The notes under the pieces: generated by a model
Told to the model about the DNA's origin: nothing
The model's input: only the letters and a program-made list of their open reading frames with translations
The model's database searches: none
From: Isotricha intestinalis
Lineage: Eukaryota; Ciliophora; Litostomatea; Vestibuliferida; Isotrichidae
Direction: 5' to 3'
DNA: 60,847 nucleotides
Assembly (NCBI GenBank): GCA_023807065.1
Contig: JAJJLU010000378.1
Coordinates: 1 to 60,847 of the forward strand
Position numbers and translations under genes: made by a program
Part shown: positions 60,840 through 60,847 of the stretch, one piece after another
How the letters are laid out: each line of letters opens with the position of its first letter
Position numbering within the stretch: position 1 is the first letter of the stretch

Positions 60840-60847
60840 GGGGATTG
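60840..60847. repeat. right telomere, start of GGGGATT repeat
   Basis: The window ends GGGGATTG, one full unit plus one base of the G-rich strand, the exact reverse complement of the CCCCAAT repeat at the left end and in the correct orientation. Only eight bases are present, so this end is less secure than the left one. Confidence 0.75.

Noticed and set aside
1..60847. tRNA, rRNA, snRNA genes, CRISPR arrays, insertion sequences or transposons
   Set aside because: I scanned by eye for T-loop-like GGTTCGAATCC sequences, GC-rich blocks, regularly spaced repeats and transposase or reverse-transcriptase motifs and saw none. A tRNAscan-SE and Rfam run would be decisive.

Overview
The window looks like one complete macronuclear minichromosome of a ciliate. 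It opens with CCCCAAT-type repeats (1-20) and closes with the complementary GGGGATT-type sequence (60840-60847), so both ends appear telomere-capped. It is very AT-rich. Genes are tightly packed and mostly intronless, and the four introns I could place are only 31-55 nt long. Reading frames of up to 2,500 codons run without internal TAA, TAG or TGA, and both TAA and TGA end genes, so the standard code fits and a Tetrahymena/Paramecium/Oxytricha-type stop reassignment does not. Standard code, extreme AT content and a 7-nt C4A2T telomere unit make me think of a litostome-type ciliate (for example a rumen ciliate). That placement is inference from memory and was not searched.

Layout. 0.5-4.3 kb: a minus-strand run for membrane traffic and ER functions (Rab GTPase, a small charged protein, an ArfGAP-fold protein, a derlin). 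4.5-11.8 kb: an acylated CAP-domain protein, an Asn/Lys-rich protein, and a divergent pair made of a CDPK-like pseudokinase and an SNF1/AMPK-type kinase. 12-22.5 kb: a B-box/kelch protein, a giant PAS-containing multi-pass membrane protein, a small CaaX protein and a basic unknown. 23-34.8 kb: the TOR kinase in one exon, a NOSIP-like RING protein, small unknowns, and an NRF-6-type acyltransferase-3 membrane protein. 34.9-40.1 kb: an EEF1A-KMT-like methyltransferase head-to-head with an ADP-ribosyltransferase/BspA-LRR protein, a small membrane protein, a BET-like bromodomain/NET protein and the V-ATPase proteolipid. 40.4-49.3 kb: Tousled-like kinase, a coiled-coil protein, a tail-anchored UBE2J/Ubc6-type E2 and a cGMP-dependent-type kinase. 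49.3-51 kb: the largest gap between intact genes, holding a frameshift-riddled LRR-like pseudogene. 51-60.5 kb: UTP6, a coiled-coil protein, a second pseudokinase, SMC1 cohesin and a ubiquitin-like/coiled-coil protein.

The genes are not an operon, but signalling is heavily represented: TOR, SNF1, PKG, TLK and two pseudokinases. Several products carry lipid-anchor signals (MGNC, MGC and MGVCC N-termini; CC and CLLF C-termini). ER quality control (derlin, Ubc6-type E2), nucleolar/chromatin functions (UTP6, BET, TLK, SMC1) and vesicle traffic (Rab, ArfGAP-like, V-ATPase) make up much of the rest.

The most unusual signals are these. Synonymous third positions switch from A-ending to T-ending codons a few hundred bases into many genes. 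Several enzyme-family members have lost key catalytic residues (ArfGAP, two kinases, the acyltransferase, most PKG cyclic-nucleotide sites). An ADP-ribosyltransferase fused to BspA-type repeats shares a 69-bp intergenic space with a methyltransferase. One gene carries about ten single-base frameshifts. I saw no tRNA, rRNA, CRISPR array, insertion sequence or transposon.
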